Source: Periglandula ipomoeae IasaF13
Taxonomy: Eukaryota; Ascomycota; Sordariomycetes; Hypocreales; Clavicipitaceae
Assembly: GCA_000222875.2 (NCBI GenBank)
Contig: AFRD01000029.1
Coordinates: 78,143-142,142 of the forward strand
Direction of reading: 5' to 3'
DNA length: 64,000 nucleotides
Shown: positions 45,605 through 57,532 of the stretch, piece by piece
Layout of the letters: every line of letters starts with the position of its first letter
How positions within the stretch are numbered: position 1 is the stretch's first letter
Translations under genes and position numbers: made by a program
Notes under the pieces: model-generated
Told to the model about the DNA's origin: nothing
The model's input: only the letters and a program-made list of their open reading frames with translations
Database searches by the model: none

Positions 45605-46124
45605 TTAACCACCGAAACCGTACAGGGTGCGGCCCTGTCGCTTCAAGGCGTAGACAACGTCGAGAGAGGTGACGGTCTTGCGCTTGGCGTGCTCCGTGTA
45701 GGTGACAGCGTCACGGATAACACCCTCAAGGAAGGTCTTGAGAACAGTACGGGTCTCCTCGTAGATCATGGCAGAAATACGCTTGACACCACCACGACGA
45801 GCGAGACGTCGGATAGCGGGCTTGGTAATACCCTGGATGTTGTCACGAAGAATCTTACGGTGACGCTTGGCACCGCCCTTGCCAAGGCCCTTGCCGCCCT
45901 TGCCGCCTAGAGAAACACGGTTAGCATCGATGCATGAAAAGGCTTCGGATGGCTCAATGTGGTGTTGATGGACCCTTGTCATGGCTTGTACGCGTCGATG
46001 GGTGATGTACCTCGATGGGTGATGGCCGCCCAAGGAGATGTCTCATCATCGAAAAAAGCGCACCAAATGCCTCGACATCGAGATCCGAGAATAGAATATG
46101 AGGTCATCACTTACGTCCAGTCAT
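45605..46124 (-). CDS. HHF1: Histone H4
   Basis: Core nucleosomal histone. The first exon is 10 nt (46124-46115: M T G and one base of Arg). A 208-nt intron follows (GTAAGTG donor, TTTCTCTAG acceptor), and exon 2 is 45906-45605. The product is 103 residues with the canonical tail GRGKGGKGLGKGGAKRHRK and histone fold RDNIQGITKPAIRRLARRGG ... VVYALKRQGRTLYGFGG. A very short first exon with a long intron is common for fungal H4 genes. No H3 gene is visible beside it, so this may be the unpaired H4 copy found in many ascomycetes. Confidence 0.97.
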
Positions 46125-47085
46125 GTTGATGGAAGTAGAAAAGTTTAGATGAAGTTAAGATAGAGACGTGTCGCGTTGTCGCGTTTGGATGACGTGAAGT
46201 CAGATGCAGAAGTGGAAAAGCAGAGGGTGTGCGTAAGAGGAAAGGCAGAAGCGGGGGAAGCAACTTTGGGGGCCGCGTGAGGGGGACGGCACAATAAATA
46301 TGTCTGCGCAATCAGCCAGCGGCAGCGCGGCGTGCCTTGCAAAACACTAGATCAGTAACAGGCGCGTGGAGCCCATGTGAGGGAAAATGGGACACGCCGC
46401 TGCCTTTATTTTTGTTTGGTGCCATTTTCGGAGCAGAACAGGCGCCGCGCTAAGCCACTTCTGGGGGGTGGTGTGCGCGGTTGGGCGGGCCAAGCAGCCA
46501 TGTTCTGTGCAGGTACCTGCTGATTTGCGAAGGACAAACAATGGAGCCTGCTTTGATGTACCTTTTGTTACTGATTGCGCGACCCGTCAGCTGGATCAGA
46601 CCGGCAGTTTGCGCACTGCCATCCAGTGCTGGAGGATCTCGGTTTGCTGACATAATGTCGTCGGGCTGATCTGGGCCGCCAAACTCTACACAGGCGTCTT
46701 CTCCTACCAGTTCCAACCGAGGCTCGAACTGTGATTGGCTGTGTCTAAGGCAGGCAACATGTGCTCATCAAGTACATGCACAATTCAGATAATTGAAACC
46801 AAGGTATCAACCTCACAATGATCGCTCAGGATTAATTCTGTGATGGGTTTGAAGAATTGAACTGTGATGAAGCCCCGCTTTGACCGAGAATCTAAGGGGA
46901 AGCTGTCTCACAGAAAGGAGGCTATCACGACCGAGTTGTTTGTATGTTTGTCAGCAGCAGTAAGCATGTAACACAGCCTCCTCGGATGCTCCTGCGCTCC
47001 CAGCCTTGAGCAGCCCGCGAAAATCACGAAGTCAAATGTTCTAGGGCTCCGTTGTTCCCATTCAACCAGATCCATCAATATTTCT
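46125..47085. other. Intergenic region, histone H4 promoter and GDSL gene 3' flank
   Basis: No gene recognised in about 960 nt. Confidence 0.5.
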
Positions 47086-48366
47086 TCACTTCAAACCCCT
47101 CAATATCTCTAAGGGGAACGTATCGGCAACCGCTTGGTACCCTGCCGGGTTCATGTGCAGATAGTCTCCGGAGTTATATTTGCTCGCCAAAATTGTGTTA
47201 TTCTTTGGGTCACGCAAAACAGCATCAAGGTCCATGACCGCGTCAAATACGTTCGAGTGCCGAATCCAATCATTGATTTGTTGTCTCGTACGTTCCCTGT
47301 TTGGATCTGCAGCTGGCTGTACACCTATAGCTGGAGCGAACGGTGATATCGTGGCTCCCACAATCTTGCGGCCAGACGAACGGCATTTTGCTGCAATATC
47401 CTTGTAAGCCTGAATTAGCTGATCCCTCAACGTCGCCTGGCTTTGGGCGTCCGCGGGGACGCTGCCGAGATCATTTACTCCTTCCCAGAGTATGACGGCC
47501 CTTACACCTGGGGTGTGTAGTGCGTGTCTATCGAATCGGTGGAGCACGCTCTCCCCTTTTCCATCTCGAAGCACCGTATTTCCTCCGATGCCTTGGTTCA
47601 CGATAGATACCCGATTCGCAAGTCCTTTTTTCTTTAGTCTGTTGACAAGATCCGGCCACCGATTGTTGGCATTGGTAATGCTGCCACGGCCGTCGGTCAA
47701 GCTGTCCCCGACTGTAACAATCGAGTAATGATCTTCCGTCTGCCAGCTATCAATGCCCTCAATGACATACCAGTGAGGGACGGTCTGCAAGGTATCTTGG
47801 TCAAGGCTTTCCTCCGTGGTTTGATCTCCGTTAGACATCCACGTGTCTGTCCTGCTACCAGGGTGGCAAGTGATTGCATCAGCCTCGTACCCTCGCTCCA
47901 AGAACATGTTGATGACGACAATCTGTTGCGGCTCGGCATTGAGTTGGAAAGGGTCTGAAAAGGATGAAATTCCACTTGGCACTGCCAACGACTGTGAGCC
48001 ATCAAATCTTAGACTCTGGACCGTGTCCGATAGCATGATATTAGAGCCTGTGCCATCTTCGGCCTTGTCGGGCTTTGGTAGTCCCACAGTCACGGAAGTA
48101 ATATTGAGCTCAGCTTTGCCGAATAGATTGGAAAGACGCAGTCGATGAATGTTGCCCCCGGAAGCCAGTCTCACTGTCTGCCTTATGGTGGTGTTGCGAA
48201 AGCAGAAGTTATCTTGAACCTGCCTTGTTGGTCAAAACTAACTAGTTCGAGAGCTTGCTTGGATCCAACTATAACAACATAAACGTACCGCAGGTAGATC
48301 AGTTGTTGGATCCGCCAGTTGCGGCGACGCAGCCCAAATTGCGACCCAATGACCAAAGAGCTTCAT
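47086..48366 (-). CDS. GDSL/SGNH-family hydrolase (esterase/lipase)
   Basis: Exons 48366-48289 and 48219-47086 give 403 residues, with a 69-nt intron (GTACGT donor, GGCAG acceptor). SGNH blocks: VTVGDSLTDG (nucleophile Ser), QGIGGNTVL (Gly-Asn), WEGVNDLG (Asn) and GDYLHMNPAGY (catalytic Asp-His). The amino-terminal half (VGLPKP, SQSLAVPSGISSFSDPF) is the beta-rich cap seen in fungal GDSL proteins that start W-V-x-x-W-x-A-S-P. The N-terminus MKLFGHWVAIWAASPQ is not a clear signal peptide. Likely substrates are acetylated or acylated sugars or lipids; specificity cannot be read. It stands upstream of and divergent from GH67. Confidence 0.88.
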
Positions 48367-49932
48367 CTTCACAGAGTTGAACGAGGAGACGACGATAGAT
48401 GCTCAAGCATGTCTTCGCTGTCCATCAGCCCTTCATTTATGTAAGGTCGTGGTATAATATCATGAACTATGATGAACTTCCGAATCGACCATCGAGGTTC
48501 CGGCTAAATACAACAGTTATGGCTTGACTGTTGCAACATGACACCATGCGACTACTATTCGCGCACTCATACATCAACCACAAACAGAGACAAGTGTTTT
48601 GAGGCAGGTTTCCTGCATCACGGCCACCATCCTTCGACACTGGGCTGTGGAATCAAATCCGATGTATATTTTCTTGAAAACAACTCTTATCGCTTCCATT
48701 GTACAGCATCACAATCTCTCAACTCATTCTGTATCGTCCCCTAACAAGCAATTGGCATGCAGATGTAGGCATCTACACTCTAGGACATTACTTCCCAGCA
48801 GAAAACCGGACATATCCGAGAATTGTGTTTGGCAAGGTGTAGATCAACGCGAGCTGATCAACTCAGGCTAAACTTCCCCGAATCTACGACTTAAGCTGTG
48901 CACGGCCTTCAGGCTAAAAAGCTTCAGGTTGGCAGTTGCGGGGAGGTTAGATTTCGGACTTGGGGGAAGATGGGGGATCGACTTCAATAGCCGATCGGCC
49001 GAAACGATGGGGGACCGGCTCGCGCAAACCACACCTCTTGAATTCAGCTCAGTGAGATAATACATCTTTCGTTGACTTCAATTCACCCGAGATGGAACTC
49101 ACCCAATAAATCTGAGAGGATATTTGATTGATGGTTTCCATTCCAACGCCTGCGAATCCAACTGAGGGGGCTCACATGGTTTTCAGAGCATAGTGCAGAC
49201 ATGTTCTGTGCTCAGCTAGATGCTTAATCTGTTTGCCCGCATAAAGAGCCCGACGGGACGGCAAACGAGGGGATATGTCAATCTACGATGATGACGTTCT
49301 CAGCACACAAGGTCCGACATGGCATCATAATAACAGCATTGTCAGTTCCTCCGTGCCGCCGTCAAAGTCAAATTCCACCAATCGGTGCTGCAGATGGGAA
49401 TCACTTTCCCGGACAGCAGGTTTGTCGCCTTCGTTGCGCATCTGCGACTGTCGGGGCCAACGTTGCAGGCATGCGTACTTGGAGAGATATCTGCCCGCCT
49501 GGGCATCCGGGGCTGAAGAACGTACGGAGTGGTGCGTATGAATTCAGCCGTAAAGCAGACCTAGAGACGAATATGGCAGAATTGCCACACGAACGTGACG
49601 GATCGACACTTTAGCTTACATTGCTCCGCATTCGCAAGTGATGTAGTCCCGGCGCTCGTCTACCTCATCGCCTGGGCAGCTATATAAACGTGGTTTCCTT
49701 CCCCGCCCCCGCGTAACAGGGTAAAAAACGATTCGTTGCGGAGACATTCTGCCGGGGATACTAGAACCATGCTAGAGTTGCATCCCCAGATTAGCCCGGC
49801 TAAAAGGATTGGGTAAATGAGACGTCTACAGTGTAATAGAATAAAAATGCCCCGATGGGAAAGACCCTGCTGTTTGTCAATGGCTATTGATTTTGTAAGT
49901 CAATTTGTTTTGTTTGTTGAACTTCAAATAGA
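48367..49932. other. Divergent intergenic region between GDSL hydrolase and GH67
   Basis: About 1.57 kb without a supported gene. A TATATAAA box at 49681-49688 lies 245 nt before the GH67 start. A GTAAGT...AATAG segment of 37 nt lies immediately before the ATG but is too short for a normal intron. Confidence 0.5.
49681..49688 (+). promoter_or_regulatory. TATA box of GH67 gene
   Basis: TATATAAA in a GC-rich setting upstream of the alpha-glucuronidase gene, suggesting an inducible promoter. Confidence 0.45.
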
Positions 49933-52386
49933 ATGAACATAGAATCAGGTATCGACGCCTGGCTGCGCTACGCCAAATTACCAGAGCCAGTCCTCTTACA
50001 CGCCAAACAACATCCCAATGTCTGGATACCTACTCTGAATGAAACCAGTCCCATCTATACGGCAGCCAATGAATTAAAGAATGGCATCCACGGCATCCTG
50101 GGACAAGACATCCAGATACATAATCAGAAGCCTGGCAAAGATGTTCCCTACATCATCGTCACCACAACTGAATCCTACACCACTCCTCCTCTCAAAGAAG
50201 ATGGATTTTGGCTCGACACAACCGGGCCGGGGGTGAAGATCATCGGCCAAAATGAGAGAGGCGCTCTCTACGGCGCATTCGAGTATCTGTCGCGACTTGC
50301 ATCAGGAAACTTTGCCCAAGAACAAATCACGTCTAATCCCAGCGCCAAAATCCGGTGGACAAACCAATGGGATAATCTCGACGGCACAATCGAGCGCGGC
50401 TTCGGCGGAGGATCAATCTTCTTCAAAGATGTCAAGGTCTTGCCTGATCTTAAACGTGCGGCTTTATACGCTCGTCTCCTCGCATCAGTTGGTCTCAACG
50501 GCGCGGTAGTCAACAACGTCAACGCCAAATACACGCTCCTTGAGGAAGAAAACCTGAAGGGTCTAGGCCGCATCGCGGATGTCATGCGCCCTTATGGCAT
50601 TCGCATGGGCATATCCGTCTACTTCGACTCTCCCAAAGAATCAGGCGACCTCGCAACTTCAGATCCTCTCGATCCCGCCGTCCAGAAGTGGTGGGACGAC
50701 AAAGCGACCCTGTTATACAAATACGTGCCCGATCTCCTGGGGTACACCATCAAAGCCAACTCGGAGGGCCAGCCCGGTCCGATCAGTTACAACCGGACGC
50801 TCGCGGACGGAGCAAACATGTTTGGGCGTTCCCTTAAGCCCCACGGCGACGGCATCGTCATGTATAGAGCGTTCGTGTACGACCACAACTTGAACGAGAG
50901 CATCTGGACGAACGACAGGGCCAATGCGGCAGTCGACTTTTTCAAATCGGAAGAGGGCAACTTTGACGACAACGTTGTCGTGCAGATCAAGTATGGTCCG
51001 ATCGATTTCCAGGTCAGAGAGCCGCCGTCGCCGCTGTTCGCTCACTTGCGCCATGCGCCGCCGGCGATCGAACTCATGGTTTGTCAGGAGTATCTTGGCC
51101 AGCAATCGCATTATGTCTATCTGCCTCCTCTGTGGAAGACGATTCTGGACTTTGATCTACGGATCGACCAGCAGAGGTCTGTGATAAGTGATCTTCTCTC
51201 GCAAAAGCATCAGGGGAACAAACCAAGTGGCTACGTAGGTGTCGTCAATGCCGGCAACGATACAACCTGGCTGGGTAATCATCTTTCCATGTCAAATCTC
51301 TATGCCTACGGGCGACTAGCATGGGATCCAAGCCGCTCAACACAATCAATCCTCCAAGAATGGACGAGTCTCACATTCGGTCTGAATCGGAACGTTCAAA
51401 AGTCCATCTCGCAAATCGCAATGTCCTCATGGCGCGCCTACGAAGGATACACAGGGAACCTAGGCGTCCAAACCCTCTGCGACATCTTGTATACGCATTT
51501 CGGTCCTGGACCAGCCACCATGGACGACAACGGCTGGGGCCAATGGACACGTGCTGACCACGACTCAATCGGTATGGACCGCACAGTTTCCAACGGCACC
51601 GGCAACGCAGGCCAGTATCCCGCAGAAGTAGCATCTCGTTTCGAGAAGCTGGAAACTACACCCGACGATCTCCTCCTATGGTTCCACCACGTTCCCTACA
51701 AACACAAACTCAAATCTGGCAAGACGGTCATTCAGCACTTCTACGATGCGCACTACGAGGGCTCTGCGACGGCGCAAACGTACCCCGTTATATGGTCGTC
51801 CCTAAAGGGATTCGTAGACAAGTCGCGCTTTGAGCATGTTGCGTTCCGATTGCAGTATCAGGCAGGCCACTCGCTTGTGTGGCGCGATTCGATCTGTAAT
51901 TTCTACCATAATAAAAGCGGTATTGCTGACGAAAGGGGTCGTGTCGGGCATCACCCATGGCGCGTTGAAGCCGAGAACATGCGTCTTGATGAGTACAAAA
52001 TTGTTTCCGTTACGCCCCCTGAGGCAGCTTCCGGAGTGAAAGCAATCGTGACGTCGGGTTCAAAGAGTGGAAGTGCCATATTCAATGCTACGTTTGCATC
52101 TGGAGTATACGATATTGCTGTGAACTATTACGATATTATGGGTGGGAGGGCAAAGTATACGCTATCCATTAACGACAAACTGGTTGGGAACTGGACGGGT
52201 GACCTTGAAGACCACTTGGGTCACGCCTTTTCCGAGCATCTGGATGGTCACTCTGCTACAAGGGTGTACTTTCGCGGTGTCAAGGTCACAAAAGGTGATG
52301 TGGTTAAGGTGGTCGGGCAGCCGGATGGATCAGAGATGGCACCGCTGGATTACGTTTTCTTCCTTCCACAAGGAATCATTGACTAG
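49933..52386 (+). CDS. aguA: Alpha-glucuronidase, GH67
   Basis: Removes 4-O-methyl-glucuronic acid from xylo-oligosaccharides in hemicellulose breakdown. Intronless, 817 residues, near the usual 820-840. Three domains: N-terminal alpha/beta domain (1-140), TIM barrel (about 141-470) and helical C-terminal domain. Catalytic residues match GH67 spacing: Glu278 in KANSEGQPG (general acid), Asp358 in KYGPIDFQ and Glu386 in MVCQEYLG (bases), at intervals of 80 and 28 residues. The ATG used gives MNIESGIDAWLRYAKLP, so the mature-protein start (GYDGWLRY in secreted homologues) follows almost at once. No signal peptide is visible. Either the enzyme is cytosolic or a 5' signal exon is missing. Confidence 0.95.
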   Translation: MNIESGIDAWLRYAKLPEPVLLHAKQHPNVWIPTLNETSPIYTAANELKNGIHGILGQDIQIHNQKPGKDVPYIIVTTTESYTTPPLKEDGFWLDTTGPGVKIIGQNERGALYGAFEYLSRLASGNFAQEQITSNPSAKIRWTNQWDNLDGTIERGFGGGSIFFKDVKVLPDLKRAALYARLLASVGLNGAVVNNVNAKYTLLEEENLKGLGRIADVMRPYGIRMGISVYFDSPKESGDLATSDPLDPAVQKWWDDKATLLYKYVPDLLGYTIKANSEGQPGPISYNRTLADGANMFGRSLKPHGDGIVMYRAFVYDHNLNESIWTNDRANAAVDFFKSEEGNFDDNVVVQIKYGPIDFQVREPPSPLFAHLRHAPPAIELMVCQEYLGQQSHYVYLPPLWKTILDFDLRIDQQRSVISDLLSQKHQGNKPSGYVGVVNAGNDTTWLGNHLSMSNLYAYGRLAWDPSRSTQSILQEWTSLTFGLNRNVQKSISQIAMSSWRAYEGYTGNLGVQTLCDILYTHFGPGPATMDDNGWGQWTRADHDSIGMDRTVSNGTGNAGQYPAEVASRFEKLETTPDDLLLWFHHVPYKHKLKSGKTVIQHFYDAHYEGSATAQTYPVIWSSLKGFVDKSRFEHVAFRLQYQAGHSLVWRDSICNFYHNKSGIADERGRVGHHPWRVEAENMRLDEYKIVSVTPPEAASGVKAIVTSGSKSGSAIFNATFASGVYDIAVNYYDIMGGRAKYTLSINDKLVGNWTGDLEDHLGHAFSEHLDGHSATRVYFRGVKVTKGDVVKVVGQPDGSEMAPLDYVFFLPQGIID

Positions 52387-52892
52387 AAAGTTCCATCTTC
52401 CCATGAAATGACCCAAAATAGATCACAACAAAAACACTTGCAGAATTATTTACAACGCATGCATCGTTACACCTCCAGGATACTATTGATATAACTACAT
52501 GCCCACAGGCTCCGGAGCCCGGAGCTTTCCCTGTTCGTCCTAACCACTTCATGTATCACCTCCCTGTCTTGTACCCGATCCAAATGCCAGTGCTGAGTCC
52601 CCACGAATGATATAGAACAAGTGCAAAATGAAGCAAGAACCCTTAACGCCAATACCATGTCATGCAACAGGCCTCCTGCCGCATTCCTCAAACCCTGACA
52701 AGAGACAAGAGGTAGTATGTCAGAGGAAAGGACTGTAAGCAATGTGCTCTGTCCTTTTGTACAAGACGACCACTGGAGAAGCCCTGATCCACATCATACC
52801 GAAGCTGTGTCTCTCAACAGAACACCGCCCACTGGTCATGATTATAATTAGAACCTTTTGATAAATCCCCCTTTTCGATCATTTCATGATTT
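52387..52892. other. Convergent 3' intergenic region
   Basis: 3' flanks of GH67 and APC3; nothing else seen. Confidence 0.5.
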
Positions 52893-55459
52893 TCATGCCA
52901 TCATCGAATCGTCCATCGAGATATCGTCTTCAAAGCTTTCGATTGCTTCCTTGATTTTTGGACCAGCCTGAATCAAGTGTTAGTAATGGCATTAAGAACA
53001 AGCAAAATGGGCGGATTCAGGATGAAAGAACTCGCCTTTGGATCAAGAGCTAGAGCTATGGTGAAGTGCCGAACTGCCAGTTGCCGCTCATTTGTATTCC
53101 TATACAACGTGCCAAGCAAAAAGTGAACAGTAGCTTCATCAGGAGCAAGGTCTTTTAAAATCATCAATTCCTTTTGAGCTGCTTCAATCTGACCAACAGT
53201 AAGCAGTGCTCGGGCCTTCTTGTACCGAGTCTGTGCCGCTTTTGGAGCCAGCTCGGCAGCTTTCGAGTACGCATGTAGAGCTGGTACCATCTGTTTTTGC
53301 TTCTCTAATACACCGCCCATGCAGCAGATAAGTACGGCGTTGTTGGGGTTGATGGTCTGCGCGGCGTAGTAGTGGTCGTAGGCCTTGTCGTAGGCCCCTA
53401 GCCGCTCCTGGACTCTTCCGATGCCGTAGTATGCGTTGTAATGTCTCCTGTCGGCAGCAATAGCCTGTCGGTAGGCTGTAAGGGCCTTCTCGTATTCTTC
53501 GTTGGCAACATGTTCGTGACCTTGTAGAGTAAAAGCATAGGCAAATTTTGGGTCAAGCTGGGTAGCTCGTTTGAAGCAACGAAGCGCCTGTCCGGGATCT
53601 CGTGCTAGTGACCAGGCGTTGCCCAGCGCGCACCAAGCTTGTGGTGAGTACCACGAGGAATCGACGAGCTCGTGGGCCAAGAAACAGAGGTCCGTTTCTC
53701 GTTTTAGGTGCCACAAGATGGTGGAATATACCTCCATGTCTTGCAGACGAGATGGTGCTTGGGCACGCATCCTGCGAAAGAACTTTTCTGCCTCCGCGTA
53801 CGCTGCCTGTTCGTAGTGGCATCGGCCCATCTGGGACAGTACCCATGGAGTCCCCTGTTGAGCCGCCAGAAGTGAGCTGAAAGCCTGCAGCGCCTCCTGG
53901 CATTGAAATCGTGATAGGGAGTAGTATCCGCTGCCAAGCTTCTTCATGAGATCCAACGTCCACTTCAGAGCCTCCTCTACCTTCACTGTCTCTGCCTCCG
54001 GCGCTTTGGGAGGTGCTGGGTGTGATACTGGCTCTCGCGTCCTCGATGACTCGCCATGATCGATGTCAGCCTGGTCATCCACAGGTTTTATATTGCCGCT
54101 TACAACTCTGCCGACGCTGGACCCGCTAGATCCGGGGCGAATGATGCGTGAAACCGGGGGCCTAGCCTTCTTCAACTCTCGCCCTGCCGATGCTCCTATC
54201 GTTGCAGCCCCGGAGTTGGCCTTTGCCGACGGCTTGAACATGTTTAGCCTGGCGCTGCGCCTTGTCGAATATTCGTCTGCATTCGTAGATCGAGGAACTG
54301 GGTGTCCCGACAGCGTGCGTTTCCTATCGGTGGCAGCGATAGTGCCAGCTCTCGAGCCGGGGACTGCAGGCGGAACTGCAGTTGCTGATGGCGCATCAGC
54401 CATAAAGTCAACATTTTGTGGATCTTGGCCTGGCCTGGCATTCCTCTTTGCGCCTAATCTATAGTTCATTCGAGGGGGTACGTCTAGGCCAGCATCCATG
54501 CCGTTGGCGTTCCTAGTCCGTCTGGCTGGCACTTGGGGCGGTTCCTGTGCATATGTTGGACGAGATATTGATGCGTCTGCCACGGTGGACGGGCCCGTGG
54601 GGGTTTCCATTCCGTCGGTGAGGGCGGCCGGCTGGCTACTAGCAGATGCTGCGAGTCTTTGGCGAGCGTTTTGTATCTTGGACATGAAGTCATTTTCCGG
54701 GGGCTCGGTAAACATATCGACGACTGGACTGCTCATTTCGGCTGACGAAAAGCCAATGTTAAAAGGGTCCGATCCAAGATCCGCCTGGATATTCCGCGCT
54801 GTTGATCGTTTCGAGGGTATGGCATCCATAGGGGTCAGAGACGGCGCTTCTTTCACTTGCTCCGTTATGCCGAGGCAGGCACCCGACTCGAAACTTGAAA
54901 TGAGCCCCTCGTTGGATCTGAAGATGTTAGGAACTCGCACATTTATGCCCATGTCGCATAGTGCAGTGAAAGCGTCCCACATGAAGGGGTTCTTCTTCAA
55001 GGCATCTTCGAAGCAGCTGACAGCCTTCTTCTTGTCACCGTAGCCATGGTACAGCTTTCCTAGTAGACAAAGCACCGCGGCGCTGTCTGGGTGTCCTGCT
55101 CGAGTAGTGGGCGTGTGCTTTCCCACACTGCATTTTTGTGTCCACAAGCTCTTGGACTTTTCAAGTGCCATGATTCCATCTTTGTAGCGGTCGAGTGCCA
55201 GACAAGCTTGAGCAAATACCCAAGTGCAGCCCAAGTTTATACCCCTGTATCCCATAGGCTTGCCGACATCGTAAGCAGAGCGAAAGTCGCCAAGCCGAAG
55301 ATGGCAGAGCGCATATAGATAGGCAGCATCGGCAGCCTTCGGGTCCTGTGCGGCGAATCGTTCGGCGAAGAAGAGCGCGTTGTCGTAGGAGGCATTGTCT
55401 AAATGGTAGTGAATGACCTGCCGTAGAAGGCCCCCAACGGCCGCGGGATTCGGTACCAT
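52893..55459 (-). CDS. CDC27: Anaphase-promoting complex subunit 3 (APC3/CDC27/nuc2)
   Basis: TPR scaffold of the APC/C ubiquitin ligase that binds activators' IR tails. Exons 55459-53036 and 52967-52893 give 832 residues. N-terminal TPRs (residues 1-180; YDNALFFAERFAAQDP, AYLYALCHLRLGDF) are followed by a long disordered linker (about 190-490). Then comes a C-terminal TPR superhelix (WVLSQMGRCHYEQAAYAEAEKFF, AWCALGNAWSLARDPGQALRCFKRATQLDPKFAYAFTLQGHE, YNAYYGIGRVQERLGAYDKAYDHY). The final exon encodes GPKIKEAIESFEDDISMDDSMMA and is reached through a GC-AG intron. Without that splice the frame ends in an unrelated tail. Divergent from SND2. Confidence 0.95.
52968..53035 (-). other. GC-AG intron in APC3
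   Basis: The 68-nt intron begins AAAG|GCGAGTT and ends CTTGATTCAG|GCT. It contains a perfect TACTAAC branch site 16 nt before the acceptor. Joining LDPK to AGPKIKEAIESFEDD restores the conserved C-terminus. Confidence 0.85.
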
Positions 55460-56896
55460 CCTAGGTCAACCACGCTCCCGGGTCAGCGTGGTGAAGCTAC
55501 AGCTCCGAGATCTTTCCAAGGGATCGTCGATGTGTGTGGTTTGTAATCAAGGTATGAGGGCCATGAGAGTGCGGGTTGGCGGGGCGTTTTCAGATTGGAC
55601 GCGAGACAATGACCGGAATAGCGTGGACAATGTGTTGATCCCGCAATTATGTCGTCGCTTGCGAACTGAGTACGTTTTCGATGAGGTCACGGATGGTTAT
55701 CGCCGTCGTGCACGTCGTGGCGGGCGTTCGAGGGATGTTCGTGAACCAAATCACAACAAACCCACTGGACAAAAGTAAACGTTCGAAGTAGCAACGCACG
55801 CCAGACTGCACGGCCGCGAGTGGGAGGTTCAGCGATGCAAATTCCCGCGATGATTGAATCGGTGGGTATCTCGGCCAAGGTAAGAAATGAAGAAATAAAA
55901 TAAAACAAGCGAGCAAGCAAGTCGTGAGGGAGGATCCCTTGTCGTGAACAGTCGAGCCCGCGGTGAAGTGAGCAGTCGCTGTGGCAGTAATAGCCGTAGC
56001 CGCAGCGCTGGCAGAGGCAGCAGCGGCGACAGCGGCGACAGCACAGCAGCAGCAGTGGGTCCCCAGCCAACGACTTTAGGCGGCTGGTCAGATGCAAACG
56101 ACTGCGGCTACTCGCTGCACGGAGATACGTCTGCCTGGATGCGCATCTATGTTGGCCAAATAATCGATTGCGCGTACACGATATGGAGGAATCAAGCCCT
56201 GGACCGGTCCATGAAACGACGCGGGCGATGAAGGGTCGAAGGCGGGCGAGGTCGAGTGGGCGATGAGGTCAACCAGCGTGTTGGCGCCGGGGCTGGGCCT
56301 TGAAGCTGAAAGACGGCCGGGAGGCGCGCAGTTGTTGTGGCCGCCGGCGCTTGATTGGACGAGAGGCTACCGTTCTTGGTTGCTTTGCTTGCCCAGCAAA
56401 CAATATATGGATCCATCGAATCGCCAGGGCACTCCTGTGGTTTCTGTCTGAATGCAAAAGCGCCAGCGTTAGTGCCGCCAGAGGCATGGCCCGCCCGCCC
56501 TCCCGTGAGACGAGACCAGCTCCAGTTGACCACATGCAGCCCCCAGCCACCTACTACAGTACCACAGCACCACAGCACCATCGGCGCTCAGCAATCGCAA
56601 TTGCAATTGACGCCAGGCCAGAATTAAATATGTACCCACACTGGGCTGTTGCGATACCCGTACCTCCCAACAAGGCCACGCGACAATATGCACAAAATAC
56701 ATCATCGATAGCATCAGCAGCATTCCCCAGCCAGACCGACTCTCCACCTCCTCGCGACTCTCCCCGCGCAGCTCGCTCATTTCTTCATCACTGCAGCCAT
56801 CCGACAAGCCAGACGCACCACCATCCGCCAATTGACCGATTTCACATCCAAGAATAGCGCCCGTGTCTCATCACCACACAGCCACAACCCTCAGCC
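55460..56896. other. Divergent promoter region of APC3 and SND2
   Basis: About 1.4 kb, GC-rich, with CAG/GGC-rich low-complexity near 56010-56060. No gene recognised. Confidence 0.5.
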
Positions 56897-57385
56897 ATGG
56901 CACAAAAAGCGAAAAAGGACCGAGCAAAGTCCAACGCAGCAGCACTCAACAACCTACACATTGGCTCGCTCGTCGTCAACGCCCTCTTTCTCCTCTCCCA
57001 CTTCCTCTTTCGATCCCGCTCCCTCGTCGCATACGGCCTCTTCGCCACACCAAGCTTCATATGCGAATATGTCCTCGAGGCATCGGGCCGGCCCAAGTTT
57101 GATGCTGCCACGGGGGCTCTCAAGACGGCCGGCGAGGATCTTTCCGCCGCCGGTCTGACTGAGTACATGTTTGATGTCATCTGGGTGACGTGGGCTGCTG
57201 CTATTGCGGTCATCTTGTTTGGAAATTGGGGATGGCTGTTGTGGGCGGTTGTTCCCGCATTTGGGTTATATTTGGGTTCAGGGCTTTTGGGAATGGGGAG
57301 ACAGAAGTTGGCGCAGATGCAGGGCGGTGATGGATCTGCAGGGGCTGCTCCTCGGGGAAACAGGAGGGCACGAAGAGCGGCGTAG
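56897..57385 (+). CDS. SND2: ER membrane targeting factor SND2 (TMEM208/DUF788)
   Basis: Component of the SRP-independent (SND) route for inserting proteins into the ER. Intronless, 162 residues. Family pattern: basic start MAQKAKKDRAKSNAAALNNLH, then hydrophobic hairpin IGSLVVNALFLLSHFLF and SLVAYGLFATPSFICEYVL, a polar loop (GRPKFDAATGALKTAGEDLSA) and the second membrane pair MFDVIWVTWAAAIAVILFGNWGWLLWAVVPAFGLYL. The tail is Gly/Arg-rich and basic (GNRRARRAA). Intact. Confidence 0.93.
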   Translation: MAQKAKKDRAKSNAAALNNLHIGSLVVNALFLLSHFLFRSRSLVAYGLFATPSFICEYVLEASGRPKFDAATGALKTAGEDLSAAGLTEYMFDVIWVTWAAAIAVILFGNWGWLLWAVVPAFGLYLGSGLLGMGRQKLAQMQGGDGSAGAAPRGNRRARRAA

Positions 57386-57532
57386 GTGTAGAGAAGGATG
57401 AGAGGTATACCATGCCATGTTCAAATTTACAAAAAACTTCTATATTTTTCTACTATATGCCGCAAGCATCTGGCCGCTGTATCGTCTATGGTTCCAAAAT
57501 GATAACGCATGTCTTCAATAGTATGGAAGATG

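Noticed and set aside
46125..47085. Divergent histone H3 partner for H4
   Set aside because: No H3 sequence in any frame upstream of the H4 start.
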